Shown here: piece after piece, positions 47,018-55,243 of the stretch | How the letters are laid out: every line of letters starts with the position of its first letter | Position numbering within the stretch: position 1 is the stretch's first letter | Assembly (NCBI GenBank): GCA_030645955.1 | Contig: JAUSMR010000148.1 | Coordinates: 1 to 64,000, forward strand | Length of the DNA: 64,000 nt | Origin: Gallionella sp. | GTDB taxonomy: Bacteria > Pseudomonadota > Gammaproteobacteria > Burkholderiales > Gallionellaceae | Direction: 5' to 3' | The notes under the pieces: model-generated | Databases searched by the model: none | What the model was told of the DNA's origin: nothing | What the model saw: only the letters and a program-made list of their open reading frames with translations | Translations under genes and position numbers: made by a program

Positions 47018-50008
47018 ATGCCCGGCCAATTCTCCGATTTCTACAACAGCCTCGATCTCGATCCGCTCAAGCGCGGCAAGCAGTTTGAGCACTTCGTTCT
47101 GTGGTTCCTGAAAGTCGATCCTGAATGGTCAACGCAAGTTGACCAGGTATGGCTGTGGGACGAATGGCCGGAACGCTGGGGTGCGGACTGCGGGATTGAC
47201 CTCGTGTTTCGGCACAAGAACGGCGAAAACTGGGCGGTGCAGGCCAAGTGCTACTCGCGCGACCACCACATCACCAAACACGATGTGGACAAATTCCTCA
47301 GCGAATCCAACAGGCCGCTCATCCAGCACCGCCTGCTGATCGCCACCACGGACTTCATCGGTGGCAATGCCAAACAGGTTTGCGAAGCGCAAGAAAAACC
47401 CGTCATCCGTTTTCTGCTGTCCGACTTTGAAAACTCCTTGCTGGAGTATCCCGCCAACTTCGCCGCACTCCCGCAAGCCAAGCGCAAGGCTCGCCCTGAA
47501 CCACGCGAGCACCAGATTGAAGCCAGAGCCGCCGTGGTGCAAGGGCTGCAAACCGCCGACCGTGGCCAGCTCATCATGGCCTGCGGCACGGGCAAAACTT
47601 ACGTCACGCTGTGGATCAAGGAAGCCCTGAACGCGCAACGTACCCTGGTGCTGGTTCCATCCTTGGGGCTGCTGTCCCAGCTTCTGCGCGAATGGACATT
47701 CGCCGCTGCCACCCCATTTGAAGTGCTGTGCGTCTGCTCGGATCAGACCGTCGGCAGCAAGGGCAACGACGAAGCCATCCACAGCGTGGCCGACCTGGCT
47801 TTTCCCGTCACCTCGGACGTGGACGAGGTAAAGAATTTTCTCGGCGGCGCAGGCAACCGCGTGGTTTTCGCAACCTATCAATCCTCTGCCGTCATCGCCG
47901 CCGCCCAAGCCGACCCGGCCAGCCCCGCGTTTGATCTGGCCGTGGCGGACGAAGCCCACCGTTGCGCGGGCAAGGTCGGCAGCGACTTCACCGCCATCCT
48001 CGACAATGCCCAAGGAAAAGACAAGATACGCAGCGCCAAGCGCTTATTCGCTACCGCCACCCCGCGCACCTACTCCAGCACCGGCCATAAAGCCGCCGAA
48101 GATCGCGGCGTCGAAGTGGTCGGCATGGACAACGCCGCCCTGTTTGGCGAAGTGCTGTATGCCCTGCCGTTCGGCAAAGCGATTGAGGCAAAACTGCTCA
48201 CCGATTACCGCGTCGTCATCATCGGCGTGGACGACCCCACCATCGCGCAGTGGATCGCCAACCGCGAACTGGTCACCACCGGCACGGGAATTGAAACAGA
48301 CAGTGAATCGCTCGCCGCCGAGATCGGCCTGCTCAAAGCCATCAAGGACTACGACCTCAAGCGCATCATCAGCTTCCACAGCCGCGTCAATCGCGCCGAA
48401 GCCTTCACCACCGACATGCAAAACACCATGCAGTGGATCAGCGACGAACATCGCCCGAGCGGAACCCTGCGCACCGATTTCGTCTCCGGCAACATGCCCG
48501 CCAACAAACGCAAGATCAAACTCGACCAACTCAAAGCACTGAAAGTAGACGAGCGCGGCGTGCTGAGCAATGCGCGCTGCCTGTCCGAAGGCGTGGACGT
48601 GCCCTCCCTCGACGGCGTGGCATTCATCGACCCGCGCAGCAGCCAAGTGGATATCATCCAGGCCGTGGGTCGCGCCATTCGCCTGAGCCCGGACAAGAAG
48701 GCGGGCACGATTGTTTTGCCGGTGTTCATCGCGGCCGGACAAAATGCCGAAGACACCATTGAGACCAGCAACTTCAAACCCATCTGGGATGTGCTGAATG
48801 CGTTGAAGGCGCATGACGATGTGCTGGCTTGTGAATTGGATCAGATCAGGACTGAGCTGGGAAGAAAGTCCGGTTCAGCTTTTAATACAAGTGACCTCAA
48901 CAAAATCACCATTGATCTGCCTGCCACGGTAGATGCGAATTTCAGTAGTGCACTGCGCACTTATCTGGTTGAGCAGGTCACGGCGTCTTGGAATTTCTGG
49001 TTTGGGTTGTTGGAGGCGTTTGTGGAACGTGAGGGGCATTGTTTGCCTCCTGCGCTATACAAAACGGCAGATGGATATCGAGTTGGTAGCTGGGTAAGTA
49101 ACCAACGAGCAAAAAAAGACAACATGTCACCGGAGCGCAAAGCCAGGCTGGAAGCCTTGCCCGGTTGGAGTTGGGATACTTTGTCAAATATGTGGGAAGA
49201 AGGATTTCGCTATCTTAAGGAATTCGCAGTTCGAGAGGGGCATGCCAATGCCCCTCAAAATTACAAAACGGCAGAGGGATATCGAGTCGGCCAGTGGGTT
49301 AGTGTCCAACGAGTAAAACATGACAGTCTGTCACTGGAGCGCAAAACACGGCTGGAAGCCTTGCCCGGTTGGTGTTGGGATCCTTTGTCAGATATGTGGG
49401 AAGAAGGGTTTAGCTATCTCAAGGTGTTCGCAGATCGAGAGGGGCGCGCCAAGGTTCCAAAGAATTACAAAACGGCAGATGGATATCGAGTTGGTCAGTG
49501 GGTTAGTGTCCAACGAAAAAAGAGAGACAGCATGTCGCCGGTGCGCAAAGTACGGCTGGAAGCATTACCCGGTTGGAGTTGGGATGCAATTGCGGAGCAG
49601 TGGGAAGAAGGATTTCGCTATCTCAAGGAATTCGCAGACCGAGAGGGGCATACCAAGGTTCCTCAAGATTGCAAAACGGCAGATGGATATCGAGTCGGTC
49701 AGTGGGTTAGTGTCCAACGAGATAAAAAAGAAAACCTTTCACCGGAGCGAAGAGTACGCTTGGAAGCATTATCCGATTGGAGTTGGGATACTTTTTCAGA
49801 TATGTGGGAAGCCGGATTTCGCTATCTCAAGGAATTCGCAGATCGAGAGGGACATACCAAGTTTCCTAAAAATTACAAGACGGCAGATGGATATCGTCTT
49901 GGTCTGTGGGTAAGTAGACAGCGAGCAAAAAAAGACAACTTGTCACCGGAGCGCAAAGAACGGCTGGAAGCATTACCCGGTTGGGTTTGGCGAGTTACTA
50001 ATCGTTAG
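47018..50008 (+). CDS. Mrr-like nuclease / SF2 helicase with five helicase-associated repeats
   Basis: The product has 996 aa. Residues ~20-140 form a Mrr-type PD-(D/E)xK nuclease: [11 protein letters not shown] (Asp61) and WAVQAKCYS (Gln75, Lys77). Residues ~165-600 are an SF2 helicase: MACGTGKT (Lys193), DEAH at 311-314, ATPRTY and [10 protein letters not shown]. From residue 658 to the end there are five helicase-associated (HA) repeats of exactly 68 residues, each with a variant of [17 protein letters not shown] and [15 protein letters not shown] restriction or defence role is inferred from this architecture. It lies 24 bp after a winged-helix gene and 18 bp before a protease gene. Base composition drops sharply in A/T-rich direction near 48830, before the repeats. 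Confidence 0.87.
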   Translation: MPGQFSDFYNSLDLDPLKRGKQFEHFVLWFLKVDPEWSTQVDQVWLWDEWPERWGADCGIDLVFRHKNGENWAVQAKCYSRDHHITKHDVDKFLSESNRPLIQHRLLIATTDFIGGNAKQVCEAQEKPVIRFLLSDFENSLLEYPANFAALPQAKRKARPEPREHQIEARAAVVQGLQTADRGQLIMACGTGKTYVTLWIKEALNAQRTLVLVPSLGLLSQLLREWTFAAATPFEVLCVCSDQTVGSKGNDEAIHSVADLAFPVTSDVDEVKNFLGGAGNRVVFATYQSSAVIAAAQADPASPAFDLAVADEAHRCAGKVGSDFTAILDNAQGKDKIRSAKRLFATATPRTYSSTGHKAAEDRGVEVVGMDNAALFGEVLYALPFGKAIEAKLLTDYRVVIIGVDDPTIAQWIANRELVTTGTGIETDSESLAAEIGLLKAIKDYDLKRIISFHSRVNRAEAFTTDMQNTMQWISDEHRPSGTLRTDFVSGNMPANKRKIKLDQLKALKVDERGVLSNARCLSEGVDVPSLDGVAFIDPRSSQVDIIQAVGRAIRLSPDKKAGTIVLPVFIAAGQNAEDTIETSNFKPIWDVLNALKAHDDVLACELDQIRTELGRKSGSAFNTSDLNKITIDLPATVDANFSSALRTYLVEQVTASWNFWFGLLEAFVEREGHCLPPALYKTADGYRVGSWVSNQRAKKDNMSPERKARLEALPGWSWDTLSNMWEEGFRYLKEFAVREGHANAPQNYKTAEGYRVGQWVSVQRVKHDSLSLERKTRLEALPGWCWDPLSDMWEEGFSYLKVFADREGRAKVPKNYKTADGYRVGQWVSVQRKKRDSMSPVRKVRLEALPGWSWDAIAEQWEEGFRYLKEFADREGHTKVPQDCKTADGYRVGQWVSVQRDKKENLSPERRVRLEALSDWSWDTFSDMWEAGFRYLKEFADREGHTKFPKNYKTADGYRLGLWVSRQRAKKDNLSPERKERLEALPGWVWRVTNR
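48989..50008 (+). repeat. Five 204-bp tandem repeats coding for HA domains
   Basis: Units begin with the Trp codon at 48989, 49193, 49397, 49601 and 49805. The spacing is exactly 204 bp, and the fifth unit ends with the stop codon. DNA similarity between units is high, for example in AAAACGGCAGATGGATATCG, which suggests recent expansion or recombination. Confidence 0.92.
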
Positions 50009-50026
50009 AGGACGGAAGGATACCGC

Positions 50027-50827
50027 ATGACCAAAGAAACTGGGCTTCTTGGCATTGGAGACCACATTCGTCTTGCGCTCGCTGAAATTCATCCGGAAGT
50101 CGCACGATTCACATATCCACTGTTTGCAGTTGACACACGTGACCGCCCCGACCTTTACGCGACCTCGGTTCTCATAGAGTGCGATGGCATTCCAGTTCTC
50201 TTGACTGCAGCACATGCAATCTACGAGATATCCAAATCTGGCAGCGCCGTTCACATCGGAGCCAAACACATAACTCAGCTTTCGCCGCAATTCGTGCTTT
50301 CGTCTGAAGATGGCAGCGATCCTTTGGACCTCGCGGCAATAGAATTTCCGGTCGACCTAATGAAATCCGAGGAGATGAAGGCACTACCACTTGCCCGCAC
50401 AATGTTGGGAAAGACATTCTCGAGCGTTCATATGCGATGCATTCACGGTTATCCATGCACAAAGAATCGCACAAACCACCGAGTGAACGAGGCCAGCAAA
50501 ACCTTCTCCAAGTTTGGTTTCACATATGCCGGTTCCTCAACTGAATTGCAAGTTGACTATCCAAGCTACAACAAGGAAACCATCAAGCATGTCGCTCTCC
50601 AATATCAGCGGGATGGCAAAAATGAGAAGGGCGAGAAGGCAACACCACCTAAGCCGAAAGGTATGAGCGGCGGAGGGCTATGGCTCATACCGGACTCGTT
50701 CAACCCGAAGGCGCTCTACCTAGAAGGAATCGCCATTGAGTTTCACAAGGGAAAATCACTTGTCTTTGCAACACGAATTGAGCACGCGATTGCGTTCATC
50801 CGACGGAATGTCCTCCGCCAAGCATAG
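50027..50827 (+). CDS. Trypsin-like serine protease of the island
   Basis: The product has 266 aa. The order and contexts of a chymotrypsin-fold triad are visible: His63 in VLLTAAHAIYE, Asp101 in DPLDLAAIEFP and Ser214 in KGMSGGGLWLIP. There is no signal peptide or membrane segment, so it should act in the cytoplasm, which is unusual for this fold outside defence and regulatory systems. It starts 18 bp after the nuclease-helicase gene on the same strand. The A/T-richer composition resembles the repeat part of that gene. I recognise the fold from motifs only; no named subfamily. Confidence 0.75.
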   Translation: MTKETGLLGIGDHIRLALAEIHPEVARFTYPLFAVDTRDRPDLYATSVLIECDGIPVLLTAAHAIYEISKSGSAVHIGAKHITQLSPQFVLSSEDGSDPLDLAAIEFPVDLMKSEEMKALPLARTMLGKTFSSVHMRCIHGYPCTKNRTNHRVNEASKTFSKFGFTYAGSSTELQVDYPSYNKETIKHVALQYQRDGKNEKGEKATPPKPKGMSGGGLWLIPDSFNPKALYLEGIAIEFHKGKSLVFATRIEHAIAFIRRNVLRQA

Positions 50828-50847
50828 ACGCGTAGGGTGAATAATAA

Positions 50848-50866
50848 TCGGTGACAGACCACGATT
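50848..50866. repeat. REP-like sequence, copy a
   Basis: TCGGTGACAGACCACGATT. It shares GGxGACAGACCACG with copy b at 51213-51229 in the same orientation. This motif type is often seen near REP-associated transposases, none of which is in the window. Confidence 0.6.
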
Positions 50867-50882
50867 CTTCCGTGAATAGCAA

Positions 50883-51209
50883 ATGAACCTCCTCCGCCTC
50901 TCTCTCAATCTCCTGCGCCGCGACTGGCGCGCCGGGGAATGGCGCGTGCTGCTCATCGCGCTGGTGCTGGCGGTGGGCAGCATCGCCACCGTAGGTCTGT
51001 TCGCCGACCGCATAAGGACAGCACTGCAACAGGAAGCCACCAGCCTGCTGGGCGCGGATTTGCGCCTTACTTCGACGCGCCCGCTGCCGCCCGCTTATCG
51101 TGCTGCCGCGCTGCAACGCGGCCTGCATGTTGTGGAGACCGCGACCTTTCTCAGCATGGTGACGACGCCACAGCAGAATTTGCTGGCGGAAATTCAGGCG
51201 GTGGAGTAA
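50883..51209 (+). pseudogene. N-terminal remnant of a YbbP/FtsX-type ABC permease gene
   Basis: This 108-aa open frame matches the start of large (~800-aa) FtsX-family permeases of the YbbP type: LLRLSLNLLRRDWRAGEWRV, one membrane helix (VLLIALVLAVGSIATVGLF) and the beginning of the periplasmic domain (LLGADLRLTSTRPLPP). It stops after EIQAVE, and REP copy b begins 3 nt later. REP copy a ends 16 nt before its ATG. No further permease sequence or partner ATPase is present. It is most likely non-functional debris left by recombination between repeats. Confidence 0.8.
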
Positions 51210-51212
51210 CAA

Positions 51213-51229
51213 CCGGGGACAGACCACGG
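51213..51229. repeat. REP-like sequence, copy b
   Basis: CCGGGGACAGACCACGG, immediately after the truncated permease frame. It is a direct repeat of 50848-50866. Confidence 0.6.
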
Positions 51230-51250
51230 ATATTTATAAATCCTGCAACC

Positions 51251-51279
51251 TAGACATAGTGCAATAGTTGCACTATGAT
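51251..51279 (+). promoter_or_regulatory. Promoter with internal palindromic operator for the DUF4160/DUF2442 pair
   Basis: The -35 is TAGACA (51251-51256) and the -10 is TATGAT (51274-51279), with a 17-bp spacer. CATAGTGCAA-TAG-TTGCACTATG (51255-51277) is a perfect 10-bp inverted repeat filling the spacer. The predicted transcription start falls at or next to the ATG at 51286, and no Shine-Dalgarno is present, so the mRNA may be leaderless. Confidence 0.65.
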
Positions 51280-51285
51280 TCACAC

Positions 51286-51522
51286 ATGCCACGCGTTCAT
51301 TCTTTCGATTCCTGTCAGATTAACCTTTACCCAAAGGATCACATGCCGCCGCATTTTCATGTGTTGGCAAACGATGGGCGGGAGTGGCTAATCAGGATTG
51401 ATAACGGTGAAGTGCTGGAAGGTGCGCGCAGCACACGATCAATCCGAGCCGCATTGGAATGGGCTGCTGTGCCGACAAACCGCAGCAGGCTGCTGCATAT
51501 TTTTTGGGAGCTGCACACATGA
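51286..51522 (+). CDS. DUF4160 protein, candidate toxin partner
   Basis: The product has 78 aa from ATG 51286. MPRVHSFDSCQINLYPKDHM and PPHFHV match DUF4160, a small family usually encoded with a DUF2442 protein and regarded as a type II toxin-antitoxin-like pair. Which partner is toxic is not established. An upstream ATG (51268) lies inside the operator palindrome and the TATGAT box, so I reject it as a start. The stop overlaps the next gene by 4 nt (ATGA). Confidence 0.82.
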   Translation: MPRVHSFDSCQINLYPKDHMPPHFHVLANDGREWLIRIDNGEVLEGARSTRSIRAALEWAAVPTNRSRLLHIFWELHT

Positions 51523-51974
51523 AAAATCGGGACCACTTTCGTTTAACCAAGGCCAAGGCACTGAAAAATTCGTGCCTTAAAGTAACGTATGCTGACGGCA
51601 TGGATTTCAATGTTGATCTGTCCAGTTGGATCAAATCATCTTCATTTTTGAAGCCTCTACAAGACCAAAGTCTTTTTTCATCCGCCAAGTTAAGTGAGTT
51701 GGGGCGTGCGGTTGAGTTTGGTAAAGGCGAAATTGATCTGGCAGCAGACAATCTGCGTAATCTCGCGATAGAACAGTCCGGCGGTATCGGTCACGAGCGC
51801 ATTTGGAATTGGATGCACGAAAACAACTTGACTCTGGACGGTGCTGCAGAAGTTCTAGGCATAAGCCGCAGGATGCTGGCCTATTATCGCAACGGCGAAA
51901 AACCTATCCCTCGCCATATCTGGCTTGCTTGTGTCGGATGGGAAACTCTTCAGAAGCACGGCGAAGCGGCTTAA
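51519..51974 (+). CDS. DUF2442 protein with C-terminal helix-turn-helix, candidate autoregulator
   Basis: The product has 151 aa. Residues ~5-80 are a DUF2442 domain (LKVTYADGMDFNVDLSSWIK). Residues ~105-145 form a helix-turn-helix: NLTLDGAAEVLGISRRMLAY then YRNGEKPIPRHIWLACVGWE, as in Xre-like antitoxins. This fusion gives the pair its own DNA-binding module and suggests that it binds the palindrome at 51255-51277. The start overlaps the DUF4160 stop. The right island-flanking repeat begins 35 bp downstream. Confidence 0.82.
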   Translation: MKNRDHFRLTKAKALKNSCLKVTYADGMDFNVDLSSWIKSSSFLKPLQDQSLFSSAKLSELGRAVEFGKGEIDLAADNLRNLAIEQSGGIGHERIWNWMHENNLTLDGAAEVLGISRRMLAYYRNGEKPIPRHIWLACVGWETLQKHGEAA

Positions 51975-52009
51975 CCAGCCCGCGCAATCGTTATTGCACC
52001 GCATGAAAA

Positions 52010-52067
52010 CATCCGGTGCAATGCGCTTCGCCCTTCGGCTATGCTCAGGACAGGCTTATTGACACCC
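52010..52067. repeat. Right island-flanking repeat with inserted CTCAGGACAG core
   Basis: CATCCGGTGCAATGCGCT (52010-52027) and GCTTATTGACACCC (52054-52067) are exact inverse copies of the left repeat blocks at 46465-46498. Between them a 26-bp piece with ATGCTCAGGACAG replaces the 2 nt of the left copy. Confidence 0.75.
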
Positions 52068-52107
52068 TAAAAAGTTAAAGGGGCAACATCAATTCTCTGA
52101 CGAGCCC

Positions 52108-54105
52108 TCATTCCGTCACCGGTTTATTCAGCATCGCCTTCAGCCTCGCCAGCTTGTCCATGCCCTCATCCTTGGTCACAGTAGACACGGCTTCCGCGTG
52201 ACCGCCTGCATAAACCAATTCATCTTTCGGCATTTCTTCCAGGAAGCGGCTCGGCTCGCAGGCCATCCAGTCCTTGCCGCGTTTGCGGCGGTTGCAATAG
52301 CTGATCTGCAGGCTGCGTTCGGCGCGGGTGATGCCGACGTACATCAGGCGGCGTTCTTCTTCGATCTGTTTTTCGTCGCTGTCGCGGAACGGCAGGGTGT
52401 CTTCTTCTGCGGCGATGATGAACACGTGCGGGAATTCCAGGCCCTTGGCGGCGTGCAACGTGGACAGCGAGACGGCGTCCGGCTCCTGGTCTTTGCCTTC
52501 GAGCATGTTGATCAGCGCGATGGTCTGCACCATGTCGATCAATGACTTTTCATCTACCTCGGCTTTGCGCTTGAGCCAGCCGATGAAGTCTTCCACGTTC
52601 TTCCACTTGCTCTCGGCCTGGCGCGGCTCGTGCGAGTCGTACAGCCAGGTCTCGTAATTGATGGCGCGCAGCAGTTCATCGAGCAACTCGGCGCACGGGT
52701 CTTTGTCGGCGCGATCCTGGATGCGGTTGATGAAATTGCAGAACAGCATCAACTCTTCATATTGGCGCGGTTGCAACTCATGCTGGACCTGTGCTTCGAA
52801 GGCCGCCTCGAACAGGCTGACCTGGCGCGATCCGGCGTAGCTGCCGAGCTTTTCCAGCGTGGTGTTTCCGATGCCGCGCTTCGGTGTGGTGATCGCGCGG
52901 ATGAAGGCCGGATCGTCGTCCGGGTTGGCGATCAAGCGTAAATATGAAGTGATGTCTTTGATCTCGGCGCGGTCGAAGAACGAGGTGCCGCCGCTGACGG
53001 TATAGGGCACGCGCTGGGCGCGCAGCTGCTCTTCGAAGGCGCGCGACAAGTGATTGCTGCGGTACAGGATCGCGTAATCGGCAAAGCGTGTGCGGTGCTC
53101 GAACTTGTGCGACATCAGTTTCATCACCACGCTCTCGGCTTCGTGCTCGTCATCGCGCGCGGCGTAGATGCGTATCGGGTCGCCAATGCCGTGATCGCTC
53201 CACAGGTTTTTCTCGAACACCTTGGTGTTGTGGTTGATCAGGTGGTTCGCCACCTTGAGGATGCGCTGCGAGGAGCGGTAGTTCTGCTCCAGTTTGACGA
53301 CATGCAAATTGGGATAGTCTTTGCGCAGGTTGTGCAGGTTCTCGATGCTCGCGCCGCGCCAGGCATAGATCGACTGATCGTCGTCGCCCACCACCGTGAA
53401 CGCGGCGCGGCTGCCCGCCAGCAGTTTGATCATCTGGTACTGGCAATCGTTGGTGTCCTGATATTCGTCGATCAGCAGGTAGCGCAACCTCTGTTGCCAG
53501 CGCAGCAGGGCTTCGGGATGCTCGTTGAACAGCACCACCGGAAGATGGATCAAGTCGTCGAAGTCCACCGCCTGATAGGCGCGCAACGTTTCCTGATAGC
53601 GCGAATAGATACGTGCATGAACTTTTTGCTCATCCTTTTCGGCGATCTGTCCAGCCTGCTCCGGCGAAACGAAAGCCGATTTCCAGTTCGAGATTTGCGT
53701 CTGGATGTCGCGGATTTCCTGTTTGTCGCCGGAGTTGGTCAGCTCGCTGATGATCTTCCAGGTATCGCTGGAATCGAATATCGAGAACTGCGGCTTGTAG
53801 CCCAGTAGCCCCGCTTCGGCGCGCAGGATGTTCATGCCCAGCGAATGAAAAGTGCTCACCACCAGCCCCTTGGTATTGGAGCCCTGCAACAAAGTGCCGA
53901 CGCGCTCGCGCATCTCGTTGGCGGCCTTGTTGGTAAAAGTGATCGCAGCGATGTTGCGCGCCGCATAGCCGCACTGATCGATCAGATAAGCGATCTTGTG
54001 GGTGATGACGCGCGTCTTGCCGCTGCCCGCCCCGGCCAGCACCAGCAAAGGGCCGTCGAGGCAGGTTACCGCTTCGCGTTGTACAGGATTGAGTTTGTTT
54101 AACAT
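52108..54105 (-). CDS. rep: ATP-dependent DNA helicase Rep
   Basis: An SF1 UvrD/Rep-family 3'-5' helicase assisting replication restart. It has 665 aa, near the 670 of E. coli Rep. The motifs are LVLAGAGSGKTRVITHKIA (Walker A), AAITFTNKAANEMRERV, LLIDEYQDTNDCQYQMIKLL, VVGDDDQSIYAWRGA, LEQNYRSSQRILKVAN, LSTLHAAKGLEFPHV and RLMYVGITRAERSL. It starts at ATG 54105. It lies on the opposite strand to the island genes and belongs to the core side of the boundary. Confidence 0.95.
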   Translation of the reverse strand: MLNKLNPVQREAVTCLDGPLLVLAGAGSGKTRVITHKIAYLIDQCGYAARNIAAITFTNKAANEMRERVGTLLQGSNTKGLVVSTFHSLGMNILRAEAGLLGYKPQFSIFDSSDTWKIISELTNSGDKQEIRDIQTQISNWKSAFVSPEQAGQIAEKDEQKVHARIYSRYQETLRAYQAVDFDDLIHLPVVLFNEHPEALLRWQQRLRYLLIDEYQDTNDCQYQMIKLLAGSRAAFTVVGDDDQSIYAWRGASIENLHNLRKDYPNLHVVKLEQNYRSSQRILKVANHLINHNTKVFEKNLWSDHGIGDPIRIYAARDDEHEAESVVMKLMSHKFEHRTRFADYAILYRSNHLSRAFEEQLRAQRVPYTVSGGTSFFDRAEIKDITSYLRLIANPDDDPAFIRAITTPKRGIGNTTLEKLGSYAGSRQVSLFEAAFEAQVQHELQPRQYEELMLFCNFINRIQDRADKDPCAELLDELLRAINYETWLYDSHEPRQAESKWKNVEDFIGWLKRKAEVDEKSLIDMVQTIALINMLEGKDQEPDAVSLSTLHAAKGLEFPHVFIIAAEEDTLPFRDSDEKQIEEERRLMYVGITRAERSLQISYCNRRKRGKDWMACEPSRFLEEMPKDELVYAGGHAEAVSTVTKDEGMDKLARLKAMLNKPVTE

Positions 54106-54179
54106 TCAGGGATACATTTGGGAAAGGGGTGTTGAGAAAAAACGGCTCCACTGCTTCATTATTCCAATTCGCGTTAGAA

Positions 54180-54330
54180 CCAGCAACAATTCCCTCCCCT
54201 TCAAGGGGAGGGTAAGGGAGGGGATGGGTTTGTCTGGCGTGGAATAACCCATCTCCATCCCCGCCTTCCCCTTGAAGTGGAAGGTGCAGTTTCTATCGAG
54301 AAATGGAATTACTCCCGCCAGCGGGAGAGG
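54180..54330. repeat. CCCTCCCCTTCAAGGGGAGGG-type intergenic repeat
   Basis: TCCCTCCCCTTCAAGGGGAG is a self-complementary unit. It is followed by GGGAGGGGATGGG and an inverse-like CATCCCCGCCTTCCCCTTGA. It occupies the gap between rep and the radical SAM gene, where I see no gene. Confidence 0.55.
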
Positions 54331-54369
54331 GAATGAGTATGCTGCAATTATCATTCAAGGATATTAAAA

Positions 54370-55230
54370 TCAGACACTCACCTTAACCGGCAAGCCGAGC
54401 TTGCCGATGCGTTCAGCGAAGGCTTGCAGGTGCTCTGCGGGCAGCGCAGACAGGCGCGGTGCTTCCGCCTGCATCGAGGGGCGCGCCAGGCCGTAGAGCA
54501 GCACGCCCTGGGGTTTGTGCCCGTCGCGCAGCAGTGCCGAAACAAACTCAAGGTAGTCGTCTTCGTCCTGGCGCGAGGGTGGCTCGCCGTCCAGCGCGAA
54601 CCAGCAAGTTTGCAGCCAGATCGGGCACAGCGCGATGGCGGCGACAAGGTTGTCGCGCACTTTGTTCATGCTGGTATTGGTGTTGTTGATGAGCTGCATC
54701 CCTGCTTCGCTGGCGCGATCCAGCTTGAACCACACTTCGCCGTTAAGCTTCGCCATGACACGCAGGCCTTGCTGGACTTCACTGCGGTACAGCAGACTGC
54801 CGTTGGTGATCAGCACGGTTTTCACCGCTTCCGGCAAAGCCACCGTACTTCTCACCCGTGCGATGAGTTCGATGACTTGCGCAAACTCCGCGCTGCTGGT
54901 CGGTTCGCCATTGCCGGATAGCGCGATGTCGTTTATGCGCTGCAAACCTTCGGGGACGCGGTGCTTCATGAAATCGCCGTGCAGCAGTTCGTCGAGAAAA
55001 TCGCGCAGCTCGTTTTCCAGAACGGCCAGATCAACCGGAGGCGCAGTGCCGCGCGTCAAATCCGGAACCTGGCAATAGATGCAACGCCAATTGCAGGCAT
55101 TGTTGGGATTGAGGTTGATGCCGACCGACACGCTGCCGGCGCGGCGCGATACCACCGGATAGACGTACTGTAGTGCCGCGCTGCCACGGTCGTGATTCGC
55201 TACGGTGAGAATGTTGTCTGTTCCGGGCAT
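54370..55230 (-). CDS. Radical SAM protein
   Basis: The product has 286 aa from ATG 55230. The 41 further in-frame codons upstream run antisense through nlpD and are rejected. The SAM/iron-sulfur motif is Cys46-NWR-Cys50-IY-Cys53, preceded by GSVSVGINLNPNNA. Further stretches are ALSGNGEPTSSAEF, VLITNGSLL, WFKLDRASE and INNTN. This resembles the wybutosine/PflA-like radical SAM proteins of proteobacteria. The substrate is unknown. It starts 14 bp after nlpD, so it is likely the last gene of the surE-pcm-nlpD operon, in the place where rpoS often sits. Confidence 0.87.
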   Translation of the reverse strand: MPGTDNILTVANHDRGSAALQYVYPVVSRRAGSVSVGINLNPNNACNWRCIYCQVPDLTRGTAPPVDLAVLENELRDFLDELLHGDFMKHRVPEGLQRINDIALSGNGEPTSSAEFAQVIELIARVRSTVALPEAVKTVLITNGSLLYRSEVQQGLRVMAKLNGEVWFKLDRASEAGMQLINNTNTSMNKVRDNLVAAIALCPIWLQTCWFALDGEPPSRQDEDDYLEFVSALLRDGHKPQGVLLYGLARPSMQAEAPRLSALPAEHLQAFAERIGKLGLPVKVSV

Positions 55231-55243
55231 AACCCAAGCACCC

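Noticed and set aside
48989..50008. Tandem 204-bp units considered as an assembly artefact or satellite
   Set aside because: Each unit keeps the reading frame, has distinct substitutions and encodes a recognisable HA-type domain ending at a proper stop codon.
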